This document shows positions 32,005 through 39,537 of a DNA stretch of 40,080 nucleotides, piece by piece. This stretch comes from Actinomycetes bacterium (lineage in GTDB: Bacteria; Actinomycetota; Actinomycetes; Mycobacteriales; Mycobacteriaceae), in the NCBI GenBank assembly GCA_023404955.1, contig JAEXZY010000029.1, positions 1 through 40,080 of the forward strand, read 5' to 3'. The position numbers were made by a program, and so were the translations under genes. The stretch's first letter is position 1. Each line of letters starts with the position of its first letter. The notes under the pieces are model-generated. The model was given only the letters and a program-made list of their open reading frames with translations. It was not told the DNA's origin and ran no database searches.

Positions 32005-33372
32005 TCAGTGCGGCCGGCCGGCGATCTTGTCGGCCACGACGGCGATGGGCGAGGTGCCGGAACGGCCCCGCGCTTCATGCCAGTCGGCGGCCTTGTAGGC
32101 CAGGTACATGCCCCGCACCCCGAGCCAGCGCAGCGGTTCGGGCTCCCACTGCGCGGAGCGGTGCCCCACCCACGGCAGCTCGGTCAGCGGTGTCACATGG
32201 CCGAGTACCAGGTCGGCCAGCGTGCGGCCGGCCAGGTTGGTCGCGGTGACACCGTGGCCCACGTAACCACCCGCCCAGCCCAGCCCGCTGGTGCGGTCGA
32301 AGTCGACCGTCGCCTCCCAGTCGCGGGGCACCGCGAGCACGCCGCACCAGCCATGGGTGATGCCGATGTCGGACACCTGCGGCAACACCGTGCGCAGCGT
32401 GGCGGTCAGCGCGGTGATGGTGCGTGCCGGCACCTGGCCGTCGCGATCGGTGCGGGAGCCGAATCGGTAGGGGACGCTCCGCCCCCCGATCGCGATGCGG
32501 TCGTCGACCGTGCGCTGCGCGTAGAAGAACCCGTGCGCGGTGTCGCCGAGTGTTTCCCTGCCCTGCCAACCGATCTCGTTCCACACCTGCGTCGGAATCG
32601 GATCGGTGGCGATCATCGAGCTGTTCATCGGCAGCCAGCGACGCTTCAATCCCGGCAGGCCCGCGGTGAAGCCTTCGGTGGCCCGCAACACGATCGGGGC
32701 GGTGACGGTGCCCCGCGGGGTGACCGCCCGCCCGGCCGCGATCTCGACCACCGGTGAGCGCTCGTAGATGTCGACACCGAGCGCGGCGACGGTGTCGGCG
32801 AGCCCGCGCACCAGCTGGGCCGGCTGGATCCGGGCGCAGTGGGGATTGTGGTAGGCCGCCACCACATCGCTGAGCTTAATGCGTTGCCGCGCTTCGTCTC
32901 TGGAGAGCTCTTCGATACCTTCCACCTGCCAGCGGCGCTCCGCCGCGGCGGAAGCGGCCAGCCGAGTCGCCTGCGCCCGGTTGCGGGCGACCTCCAACGT
33001 CCCGCCTTTGACGATGCCCGCCTCGATACCTTCCTTCGCGGCGACGGCGATCACCTCGTCGACGGCCTCGTTGAGAGCGCGCTGCCAGGCCACCACACCG
33101 TCGCGGCCGTACTGCCGCGCCATGCGCTCGCGATCCCCGGGCACCAGACCGGACAGCCAACCGCCGTTACGTCCCGAGGCTCCGAACCCGGCGAACCGTG
33201 CCTCCAGCACCACGATGCGCAGACTCGGATCGGCCCTCTTCAGGTAGTACGCCGTCCACAACCCCGTGTAGCCGGCACCGACGATGCAGACGTCGGCGTC
33301 ACGACTGCCCGGCAACGCGGCCCGGGGTGTGGGCAGTCCGTCGAACCAGTGCGAGATGTATCCGTTGAGCAC
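32005..33372 (-). CDS. FAD-dependent amine/D-amino-acid oxidase-type protein
   Basis: The 455-residue protein is a DAO-family flavoenzyme. The dinucleotide fold is ADVCIVGAGYTGLWTAYYL with the acid after RIVVLEA; the motif ASGRNGGWLSG is that of gamma-glutamylputrescine and sarcosine-type oxidases. GWAGGYVGHGVTATNLAGRTLAD closes the FAD site. GTG 33372 is the start and fits the usual N-terminus. The substrate is likely a secondary or primary amine. It sits 19 bases downstream of the epimerase gene and has no counterpart in the M. tuberculosis order. Confidence 0.85.
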   Translation of the reverse strand: MLNGYISHWFDGLPTPRAALPGSRDADVCIVGAGYTGLWTAYYLKRADPSLRIVVLEARFAGFGASGRNGGWLSGLVPGDRERMARQYGRDGVVAWQRALNEAVDEVIAVAAKEGIEAGIVKGGTLEVARNRAQATRLAASAAAERRWQVEGIEELSRDEARQRIKLSDVVAAYHNPHCARIQPAQLVRGLADTVAALGVDIYERSPVVEIAAGRAVTPRGTVTAPIVLRATEGFTAGLPGLKRRWLPMNSSMIATDPIPTQVWNEIGWQGRETLGDTAHGFFYAQRTVDDRIAIGGRSVPYRFGSRTDRDGQVPARTITALTATLRTVLPQVSDIGITHGWCGVLAVPRDWEATVDFDRTSGLGWAGGYVGHGVTATNLAGRTLADLVLGHVTPLTELPWVGHRSAQWEPEPLRWLGVRGMYLAYKAADWHEARGRSGTSPIAVVADKIAGRPH

Positions 33373-33391
33373 CGACAGATTGTGGCAGCAC

Positions 33392-34408
33392 CTACCGTTT
33401 CGCGGAGCGCAGGCTGACCCAGAACTTCGCGGCCTCCCGGATCGACTCCTCGACCGGCCGGGGCTCCCATCCGAGCTCGCGCTTGGCCTTGCTGCAGTCG
33501 ACCGGCGCTTCGGCGCGCATCAGCCGGACCGAATCCAGCGACAGCCGCTCGTCGGTTCTGGTGAGCCTTGCCTTCAGGCTGCCCACGGCCGCCATCGCAT
33601 ACGTCAGTGGCAGCGGGATCGTCCTGCTCGGCGCCGGCACCCCGACTGCCTCGGCGGCGATGCGCACCACGTCGGCGTTGGAGATCATCTTCTCCGAGAT
33701 CAGGTAGCGCTCACCGACGCGTCCTTTCTCGGCGGCCAGGAGCAGGGCAGCTGCGGCGTCGTCGATGCCCACGGCCTCCAACTCGATGCTGCCCAACACG
33801 AACGGCAGCTTGCCGAACGCGGCGCCGGCGATGATCGCGCCGTGCGGGGTGCGGCCCCAGTCCCCCGCGCCGTAGGTGGTGGACACGCACATCGCCACCG
33901 CGGGCAGTCCGCGGGTGCGGGCGTAGTCCAGCACGAGGCGCTCGGCCTGGACGCGCGACTGCACGTACGGGGTCAGCGAACTCTCATCGGTGATCACGTC
34001 GTCCTCGGTCGCCGTGTGGCCGCGCCGCCGGGCGACGGCGGCGTAGGTGCTGGTGAAGACGAACTTCTTCAGCCCGGCGGCGATCGCAGGCTCGACCGCG
34101 ACATCGAGGACATGGCGGGTTCCCTCGACGTTGGTGCGGAACAGCGGCGCCGGGTCGCGCAGCCAGCCGCGCGTGTCGACGACGCAGTAGTAGACGACGT
34201 CGCATCCCGTCATGGCCTCCCGCAGCACCGCGTCGTCGAAGATGTCGCCGACGAAGCGGGTCACCGCACCTCGTCCGATGAGGTCGTCTATACCGACGGT
34301 GTTGGCCCCCTTGCGCACCATCACTCGCACGTCTTCGCCGGCGTCGACGAGCTGCCGGGTCACGTGGCTACCGAGGTAGCCGTTGGCCCCGATCACCAAC
34401 GCGCTCAT
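33392..34408 (-). CDS. SDR-type NAD(P) epimerase/3beta-HSD-like (Rv0139-like)
   Basis: The 338-residue protein starts at ATG 34408, overlapping the SnoaL-like stop as ATGA. GANGYLGSHVTRQLVDAGEDV binds the cofactor. The catalytic FTSTYAAVA plus YVQSR (Tyr-x3-Arg, where Lys is more usual) is odd: in the extended SDR motif YxxxK the lysine is here Arg. VVYYCVVDTRGW and NVEGTRHVLD resemble 3beta-hydroxysteroid dehydrogenases. The KstR-like box in front of the operon is consistent with a sterol link. Length matches Rv0139. Confidence 0.85.
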   Translation of the reverse strand: MSALVIGANGYLGSHVTRQLVDAGEDVRVMVRKGANTVGIDDLIGRGAVTRFVGDIFDDAVLREAMTGCDVVYYCVVDTRGWLRDPAPLFRTNVEGTRHVLDVAVEPAIAAGLKKFVFTSTYAAVARRRGHTATEDDVITDESSLTPYVQSRVQAERLVLDYARTRGLPAVAMCVSTTYGAGDWGRTPHGAIIAGAAFGKLPFVLGSIELEAVGIDDAAAALLLAAEKGRVGERYLISEKMISNADVVRIAAEAVGVPAPSRTIPLPLTYAMAAVGSLKARLTRTDERLSLDSVRLMRAEAPVDCSKAKRELGWEPRPVEESIREAAKFWVSLRSAKR

Positions 34409-34905
34409 CGGCTCACCCGCGACATCCACTCGGCGGCTTCGTCGGGCAGGGTGCCGAGCTCCTGAGCCTTGCGGCACCACTTCAAGGTGGCCTTGACGAA
34501 GCGCAGCGGGTTGTAGATGTCCTCCTGCCGGCACCACCTGCCGTCGCCGGCGTAGGTGACGATCGAGATGTTCGTCGCGCTGATGATCGTGCCGTCCCCG
34601 GGATCGCGCATCGGGTTGTCGAGCTCGCAGATCACCCGTCCGGTCTCGTCGTCGAAGACCTTCCACAGCGCCGGGAACGACGTCATGTAGCTGCCGGGGA
34701 AGGTCTCCATGGTGTTCCAGATCCAGGGCCGCACCTCCTCGCGACCGCGCATCGTGCCTGCCGCGTGCTCGATGTAGAGCACGTCGTCGGTGTACTGCTC
34801 GACCCAGGGATCCCAGTCCCGCGTCCGCGCGGCGTCGTCGACCGTCTGCTCGAACACCGTGAACGCGTCGACCAACTCGTCGCGACTGAAAGTGCTATCC
34901 GTCAC
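34405..34905 (-). CDS. SnoaL-like (NTF2-fold) protein (Rv0138-like)
   Basis: The 166-residue protein has an NTF2-fold pattern: FEQTVDDAARTRDWDPWVEQYTDDVLYIEHAAGTMRGREEVRPWI and later CELDNPMRDPGDGTIISATNISIVTYAGDGRW. Such domains act as isomerases, dehydratases or binding modules. GTG 34905 was preferred; the frame continues upstream as a shadow of the msrB gene. A KstR-like box lies 10 bases upstream. Rv0138 has 167 residues and the same neighbour. Confidence 0.82.
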   Translation of the reverse strand: MTDSTFSRDELVDAFTVFEQTVDDAARTRDWDPWVEQYTDDVLYIEHAAGTMRGREEVRPWIWNTMETFPGSYMTSFPALWKVFDDETGRVICELDNPMRDPGDGTIISATNISIVTYAGDGRWCRQEDIYNPLRFVKATLKWCRKAQELGTLPDEAAEWMSRVSR

Positions 34906-34914
34906 ATCCAGAAC

Positions 34915-34928
34915 TAGAACACGTTCTA
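34915..34928. promoter_or_regulatory. KstR-type operator
   Basis: TAGAACACGTTCTA matches the KstR consensus TNNAACNNGTTNNA at all eight defined positions. It lies 10 bases before the SnoaL-like start and 107 before msrB, so it could act on one or both. KstR represses cholesterol catabolism genes until sterol-CoA is present. Confidence 0.75.
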
Positions 34929-35034
34929 CCTGGTCTTGTCGACCGGCCGATTGCGACGCTGGTCCACGAGGTCCGAGACGGGAACTAACCGAAGGGCGCT
35001 CGAGGTTGTAGAGATGGCAACCCGAGGAGGTTCC

Positions 35035-35499
35035 GTGACACAGACCTACAACAGAAACCCCGAGGCGCTCGGCGCGCTGTCGCCCGAGCAGTACCACGTC
35101 ACGCAGGAGAACGGGACCGAACGCCCGTTCACCGGCGAGTACTGGGACAACCACGAACCCGGGCTCTACGTCGACGTCGTCTCCGGTGAGCCGCTGTTCG
35201 CCTCGGTCGACAAATTCGAGTCCGGCTCGGGGTGGCCGAGCTTCACCCGGCCCGTCGACCCGGAGAACGTCATCCGCAAGCGAGACTTCTCCCACCTGAT
35301 GATGCGCACCGAGGTCCGCTCCGCCCACGGCGACAGCCACCTCGGACACGTCTTCACCGACGGACCGCGCGAGGCGGGCGGTCTGCGGTACTGCATCAAC
35401 TCCGCGGCGCTGCGCTTCGTCCACCTCGACGACCTCGAGGCCGAGGGGTACGGGCAGTACCGTGAATTGTTCACCGATTCCAATGAGGAGCGCGCATGA
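35035..35499 (+). CDS. msrB: Methionine-R-sulfoxide reductase
   Basis: The 154-residue protein reduces methionine-R-sulfoxide. GTG 35035 has GAGGAGG 4 bases upstream; ATG 35014 is a weaker start. Family motifs are TERPFTGEYW, SGSGWPSF, HLGHVFTDGP and LRYCINSAALRF with catalytic Cys120. The two zinc CxxC pairs and the recycling Cys of GCGWPSF are absent. It overlaps msrA by ATGA, giving an msrB-msrA operon. Confidence 0.93.
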   Translation: MTQTYNRNPEALGALSPEQYHVTQENGTERPFTGEYWDNHEPGLYVDVVSGEPLFASVDKFESGSGWPSFTRPVDPENVIRKRDFSHLMMRTEVRSAHGDSHLGHVFTDGPREAGGLRYCINSAALRFVHLDDLEAEGYGQYRELFTDSNEERA

Positions 35500-36005
35500 G
35501 CGACTACAAGCGGGCCGTGCTGGCCGGCGGCTGCTTCTGGGGCATGCAGGACCTGATCCGCCGCCAGCCCGGCGTGGTGTCCACCCGCGTCGGCTACACC
35601 GGCGGGCAGAACGACCACCCGACCTACCGCAACCACCCGGGGCACGCCGAGGCCGTCGAGATCGTCTACGACCCCACCGAAACCGACTACCGGGCGCTGC
35701 TCGAATTCTTCTTTCAGATCCACGATCCGACCACGAAGAACCGTCAGGGCAACGACGTCGGCAGCAGCTACCGCTCGGAGATCTTCTACGTCGACGACGA
35801 ACAGCGTGAGGTCGCGCTGGACACGATCGCCGACGTCGACGCCTCGGGCCTGTGGCCGGGCAAGGTCGTGACCGAGGTCAGCCCCGCACCGGATTTCTGG
35901 GAGGCCGAGCCGGAGCATCAGGATTACCTGCTGCACTACCCCAACGGGTACACCTGCCACTTCCCGCGGCCGGGCTGGAAGCTGCCGAAGCGCACGCAGG
36001 TGTGA
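35496..36005 (+). CDS. msrA: Methionine-S-sulfoxide reductase
   Basis: The 169-residue protein has the active-site loop AGGCFWGMQD with Cys13, then TRVGYTGGQN, the acidic HAEAVEIVYDP and IHDPTTKNRQGNDVGSSYRS. These are hallmarks of MsrA. Length is close to usual. It follows msrB with a 4-base overlap and its stop is directly beside that of convergent cyp138. M. tuberculosis Rv0137c has the same relation to cyp138. Confidence 0.95.
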   Translation: MSDYKRAVLAGGCFWGMQDLIRRQPGVVSTRVGYTGGQNDHPTYRNHPGHAEAVEIVYDPTETDYRALLEFFFQIHDPTTKNRQGNDVGSSYRSEIFYVDDEQREVALDTIADVDASGLWPGKVVTEVSPAPDFWEAEPEHQDYLLHYPNGYTCHFPRPGWKLPKRTQV

Positions 36006-37331
36006 CTATCGGCGGTGCACCACGATGCGCCCGCCCAACTTCGGCGTGTGGGCCACCCCGCGGAAGTGCTGCTTCTCAGCCGGCTCGGTGGTGGGCTGAA
36101 TCGTAAAGTGCCGCAACACCGTTCGTAATACGACGTCCATCTCCACGTTGGCGAAGGTGGCCCCGACACAGCGTCGGGTGCCACCGCCGAACGGGATGTG
36201 GGCGAAGGTGGAGGGCCGCTCACCGACGAACCGCTGCGGATCGAACCGCAGCGGGTCCGGGAACTCTTCGGCGCGGCGGTGCATCTGGGCGATCGCCACG
36301 AGGATCGAATAGCCCTGTGGGACCACCCATTCCCCGAGCTCGAACGACGGCGCGTACACATGCCGCCCGGCGAAGTCGATGATCGTGCGCGTGCGCTGCA
36401 CCTCGAGGATCGCCGCTTGACGGTAGGTGTTGTCGTCTCCGTCGGCTTCGGCGGCAAGCCTTTCGAGCACGTCAGGGTGACGGCTGAATCTCTCGAAGGC
36501 CCACCCGAGGGTCGCCGCCGTGGTCTCGTGTCCGGCTGCGAGCAGCGTGAGCAGTTCGTCGCCGACGTCCCCACGCGACATCGCCGAACCGTCGTCATAG
36601 GAGCTGCGCAGCAGCAGCGACAGCACGTCGTCGCGGGAATCGAGTTCAGGATCGGCGGCCACGTCATCGATCAGCCGCCCGATGATCTCGTCGTAGGTCT
36701 TGCGGTAGGCCGCCAGCCTCCCCCACGGAGTGAATCGACCGTAGGTGTGCGACGGCATCGGGAGCACCGCCAGCCGCGACCCCAGCGTCACCCAGGGCGG
36801 GATGCTGCGTCGCAGTTCGTCGAGGTGCGCACCGTCCGCACCGAACACGGCGCGCAGGATGACGTTCAGCGTGATCCGCATCATCGGCTCGAGCGTTTCG
36901 AAAGGCGAACCCTCCGGCCAGTTCTCGATCTCACGAAGGGTCTCTTCCTCGAAGATGCGCTCGTAGTTCTTGATGCTCTTCCCGTGCAACGGCGGGGTGA
37001 GCAGCTTGCGCCGCAGCCGGTGGTCGGCGCCGTCGAGAGCGAACACCGAACCCGGACCGAGGACGCGGGACAGATTCGGCGAGATGTTGCCCACCTCGTC
37101 GGGATTGGCCATGAACACCTGCTTGGCCAGCACGGGGTCGGACACGATCACGGACTCACCGAACACCGGGAGGCTCAGCGTGAACACGTCACCGCAGCGG
37201 CGGGTGGCCTGCCGGATCGTCCACTTCCGGGCGAACGAGAACCCGAGGCCCTGAAGCGCATGCGGGATGGGTGGACTCGGCGGCAGACGATCGGTACGCG
37301 ACGGTCTGGTACTGCTGTGTACCACGGTCAT
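36006..37331 (-). CDS. cyp138: Cytochrome P450, CYP138-like
   Basis: The 441-residue protein has the I-helix AAGHETTAATLGW, the ExxR pair EVQR, the meander and the heme loop FGGGTRRCVGA with proximal Cys388. It has no membrane anchor, as is usual for bacterial P450s. M. tuberculosis cyp138 (Rv0136) lies between the TetR gene Rv0135c and msrA with the same orientations, so the name rests on order. The substrate is unknown. Six GGTAC-type repeats near its start and divergent tetR suggest repression. Confidence 0.88.
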   Translation of the reverse strand: MTVVHSSTRPSRTDRLPPSPPIPHALQGLGFSFARKWTIRQATRRCGDVFTLSLPVFGESVIVSDPVLAKQVFMANPDEVGNISPNLSRVLGPGSVFALDGADHRLRRKLLTPPLHGKSIKNYERIFEEETLREIENWPEGSPFETLEPMMRITLNVILRAVFGADGAHLDELRRSIPPWVTLGSRLAVLPMPSHTYGRFTPWGRLAAYRKTYDEIIGRLIDDVAADPELDSRDDVLSLLLRSSYDDGSAMSRGDVGDELLTLLAAGHETTAATLGWAFERFSRHPDVLERLAAEADGDDNTYRQAAILEVQRTRTIIDFAGRHVYAPSFELGEWVVPQGYSILVAIAQMHRRAEEFPDPLRFDPQRFVGERPSTFAHIPFGGGTRRCVGATFANVEMDVVLRTVLRHFTIQPTTEPAEKQHFRGVAHTPKLGGRIVVHRR

Positions 37332-37356
37332 GTCCGGTACGGTACCGCTTGGTACC
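37293..37356. promoter_or_regulatory. GGTAC repeat cluster between cyp138 and tetR
   Basis: GGTAC or GTACC occurs at 37293, 37308, 37319, 37336, 37341 and 37351, with GGTACC-GCTT-GGTACC at 37341-37356. The cluster covers the P450 start and the 46-base gap to the TetR gene. Dimer binding by the TetR-family protein is likely. The motif is read by eye only. Confidence 0.5.
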
Positions 37357-37377
37357 AGCGGACCGCAAGAGGGTGAG

Positions 37378-37953
37378 ATGACCGAGAGCGCAGTTCCGAC
37401 ACTGGACCGATTGCTCGACGGATTGTCCGTGTCGATCGGCGAGCGCGGCTACCGCGACACCACCGTCGCCGACATCGTCCGGCACGCCCGCACGTCGAAG
37501 CGCACCTTCTACGAGCACTTCGCCGGCAAGGAGCAGTGCCTGATCGAGCTGCTGCGCCGCAACAACGCCGACCTGATCGCCGGGATCCGCGCCGCCGTTG
37601 CTCCGGAGGATGATTGGCGATCGCAGATTCGGCAGGCCGTCGGCGCCTACGTGGCGCACATCGGTGCGCGGCCGGCCATCACGCTGTGCTGGATTCGGGA
37701 GGCGCCCGCCCTGGGCGCCGTGTCACGACCGCTGCACCGCCAGGTGATGGGTGATCTCACGGAGCTGCTGACGACGTTGACGGCGAGCCCCGGCTTCCTC
37801 CGCGCAGGCGTGACGCCCCTGGAGCCCTCCACCGCGCTGATCCTCCTGGGCGGGTTGCGCGAGCTGACGGCGTTCGTCGTCGAAGAGGGCCGCGACGTCT
37901 CCGAGATCACCGAACCGGCGATCGCGGCGGCGACCGCGCTCACCGGTCCCTGA
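37378..37953 (+). CDS. TetR-family regulator (Rv0135c-like)
   Basis: The 191-residue protein has TVADIVRHARTSKRTFYEHFAGKEQCLIELL, a TetR DNA-binding domain, at residues 28-58. The ligand domain has no other recognised feature. GAGGGTGAG precedes ATG 37378; the longer frame upstream is not coding. It is divergent from cyp138, which it probably represses together with itself. Confidence 0.88.
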   Translation: MTESAVPTLDRLLDGLSVSIGERGYRDTTVADIVRHARTSKRTFYEHFAGKEQCLIELLRRNNADLIAGIRAAVAPEDDWRSQIRQAVGAYVAHIGARPAITLCWIREAPALGAVSRPLHRQVMGDLTELLTTLTASPGFLRAGVTPLEPSTALILLGGLRELTAFVVEEGRDVSEITEPAIAAATALTGP

Positions 37954-38079
37954 CCTCTGCCAGAAAAGTCATCACCCGTTCACCTGTTCAGAACCGCTGC
38001 ACTGCAATGCGTTCCGGCCCGCAATGTGCGGTGCCCGTACCCTTCCGTCCGTCCTGACACCCCTTACGAAGGCGACGGT

Positions 38080-39408
38080 ATGCACTCGTCCATTGGCAAA
38101 CCTCTCGTGGCGCTCGTCTCTGCTGCCTGCCTGGCGGCCCCGACCATGACACCGACCACATCCGACTCCGTGCGCGCGACGACCGCGATCCCGGTCGAAT
38201 TATCCGCTGCGGTCACCACATTCGATCCGGTACCGCCGTCTATACGCTCGTTGAACTCTCCTGTCGCGCCGACCTCCGACGCCAAGCTGGTCGAGGCAGT
38301 CGACACGATGGCCGAACTGTCTGGTGTCGACAGGGCAACGCTGCTGCTGCAACTGCTGTCCGCGCCCTACCACAATTTCCTCGGTGTCTCGAAGGCTGTC
38401 GGCAGCGCGGTCAACGCCGTCGTGCAGGTGGCGTCGCTGCCGTTCTCGGTCTTCACCTACGTGCTGACCAACCGCGCAGGCGAGATCCCCGACTACATCG
38501 CGAGCGTCCAGAAGAACCTCAGCGGCGCGCTTCCCGGGATCTCCACCGCGATCAAGTCCGAGATCCAGTACGACCTCGATCTGATCTCGCAGATCTTCGG
38601 CTCGCAACCGGAGGTCACCGCGAGCGCAGCGCCGGTGAAGAGCATTGCGGCGCAAGCTGATCCGGTGGACCAGGGCACCCTGTTCCTGCAGCTGCTGACC
38701 ATCCCCTACCACAACGTCCTGGGCGTCTCGAAGGCCGTCGGCAGCGCTGCCAACGCGGTCGTCCAGCTGGCGTCGCTGCCCTTCTCCGTCTTCACCTACG
38801 TGTTGACGAATCGAACCGACGAAATTCCCGCGTACGTCGACACCGTCCGCGCGAACCTGAAGGGCGCACTGCCCGGCATCTCCACCGCCATCAAGAGCGA
38901 GCTGGCCTACAACAAGAGCATCATCGACCAGGTCTTCGGAGGCGGCACGACGGCCACGGCCACCAACGCCAAGGCGGCTCCGAACTTGCTCGCCAGCAGC
39001 GATTCACGGGCAAACGTGCTGAGCAGCCCACACCCGTTCTTCACTCAGCTGAGCGCCACGCACAGCGTCGCTGACGATTCGACCGGGACCGACACCACGG
39101 AGGCCCCGAAAGCCCTCGGCGGCAAGCACCGTGCGCCCGAGGTCGAGGATTCGTCGGAGCCGACGGTCCACGAGCCGGGACCGACGTCGGACGCCAAGGC
39201 CGACGAGGCTTCTGACACGGAGTCTGGCGCCAAGACCGATACGAAGGACGACTCCGCGACTGAGTCGAAGGCCGACACCAAGACTGAGTCCAAGGCCGAC
39301 ACCAAGTCAGACTCGAAGACTGACTCGAAAGCTGACGCGAAAGCTGACTCGAAGGCTGCTCCGTCTATCGGCGGCAAGCACCGCAAGCCCGACGCGGACG
39401 CTGCCTGA
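38080..39408 (+). CDS. Exported protein with internal duplication and Lys/Asp/Ser tail
   Basis: The 442-residue protein has a signal-type N-terminus (GKPLVALVSAACLAAPTMT, a cut near ALAA/AAP). Two 88-residue helical repeats (87-174 and 200-287) follow, about three-quarters identical, containing PYHNxLGVSKAVGSAxNAVV and SLPFSVFTYVLTNR. The C-terminal third is disordered: an APxxGGKHR motif occurs twice (near residues 346 and 434) and flanks a run of KADxKxDSK-type units. No family is known to me. GAAGG precedes ATG 38080. A terminator and a palindromic element follow. Confidence 0.75.
   Translation: MHSSIGKPLVALVSAACLAAPTMTPTTSDSVRATTAIPVELSAAVTTFDPVPPSIRSLNSPVAPTSDAKLVEAVDTMAELSGVDRATLLLQLLSAPYHNFLGVSKAVGSAVNAVVQVASLPFSVFTYVLTNRAGEIPDYIASVQKNLSGALPGISTAIKSEIQYDLDLISQIFGSQPEVTASAAPVKSIAAQADPVDQGTLFLQLLTIPYHNVLGVSKAVGSAANAVVQLASLPFSVFTYVLTNRTDEIPAYVDTVRANLKGALPGISTAIKSELAYNKSIIDQVFGGGTTATATNAKAAPNLLASSDSRANVLSSPHPFFTQLSATHSVADDSTGTDTTEAPKALGGKHRAPEVEDSSEPTVHEPGPTSDAKADEASDTESGAKTDTKDDSATESKADTKTESKADTKSDSKTDSKADAKADSKAAPSIGGKHRKPDADAA
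38338..38940 (+). repeat. Intragenic tandem duplication of 264 bp, 339-bp offset
   Basis: The copies run 38338-38601 and 38677-38940. They encode the two 88-residue repeats of the exported protein. Divergence is higher at the ends than in the middle. Confidence 0.85.
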
Positions 39409-39420
39409 CCTCACACACAG

Positions 39421-39449
39421 ATCGGCCCCCACGTCCAGTGGGGGCCGAT
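39421..39449 (+). terminator. Terminator after the exported protein gene
   Basis: ATCGGCCCCCAC (39421-39432) pairs perfectly with GTGGGGGCCGAT (39438-39449) around a 5-base loop, 13 bases after the stop. The 3' side is only moderately T-rich. Confidence 0.85.
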
Positions 39450-39469
39450 CGTCGTTGTGGGAGGCGTAC

Positions 39470-39530
39470 CGCGAAAGTGCTCACACAGCAGCTGCGAACG
39501 ATGATTCACAGCACTGGAGGCACTTTCGCG
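39470..39530. repeat. Palindromic element CGCGAAAGTGC / GCACTTTCGCG
   Basis: Perfect 11-bp arms lie at 39470-39480 and 39520-39530 with a 39-base loop. The element sits between converging transcripts and looks like a dispersed palindrome rather than a second terminator. Confidence 0.5.
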
Positions 39531-39537
39531 CACGCGA

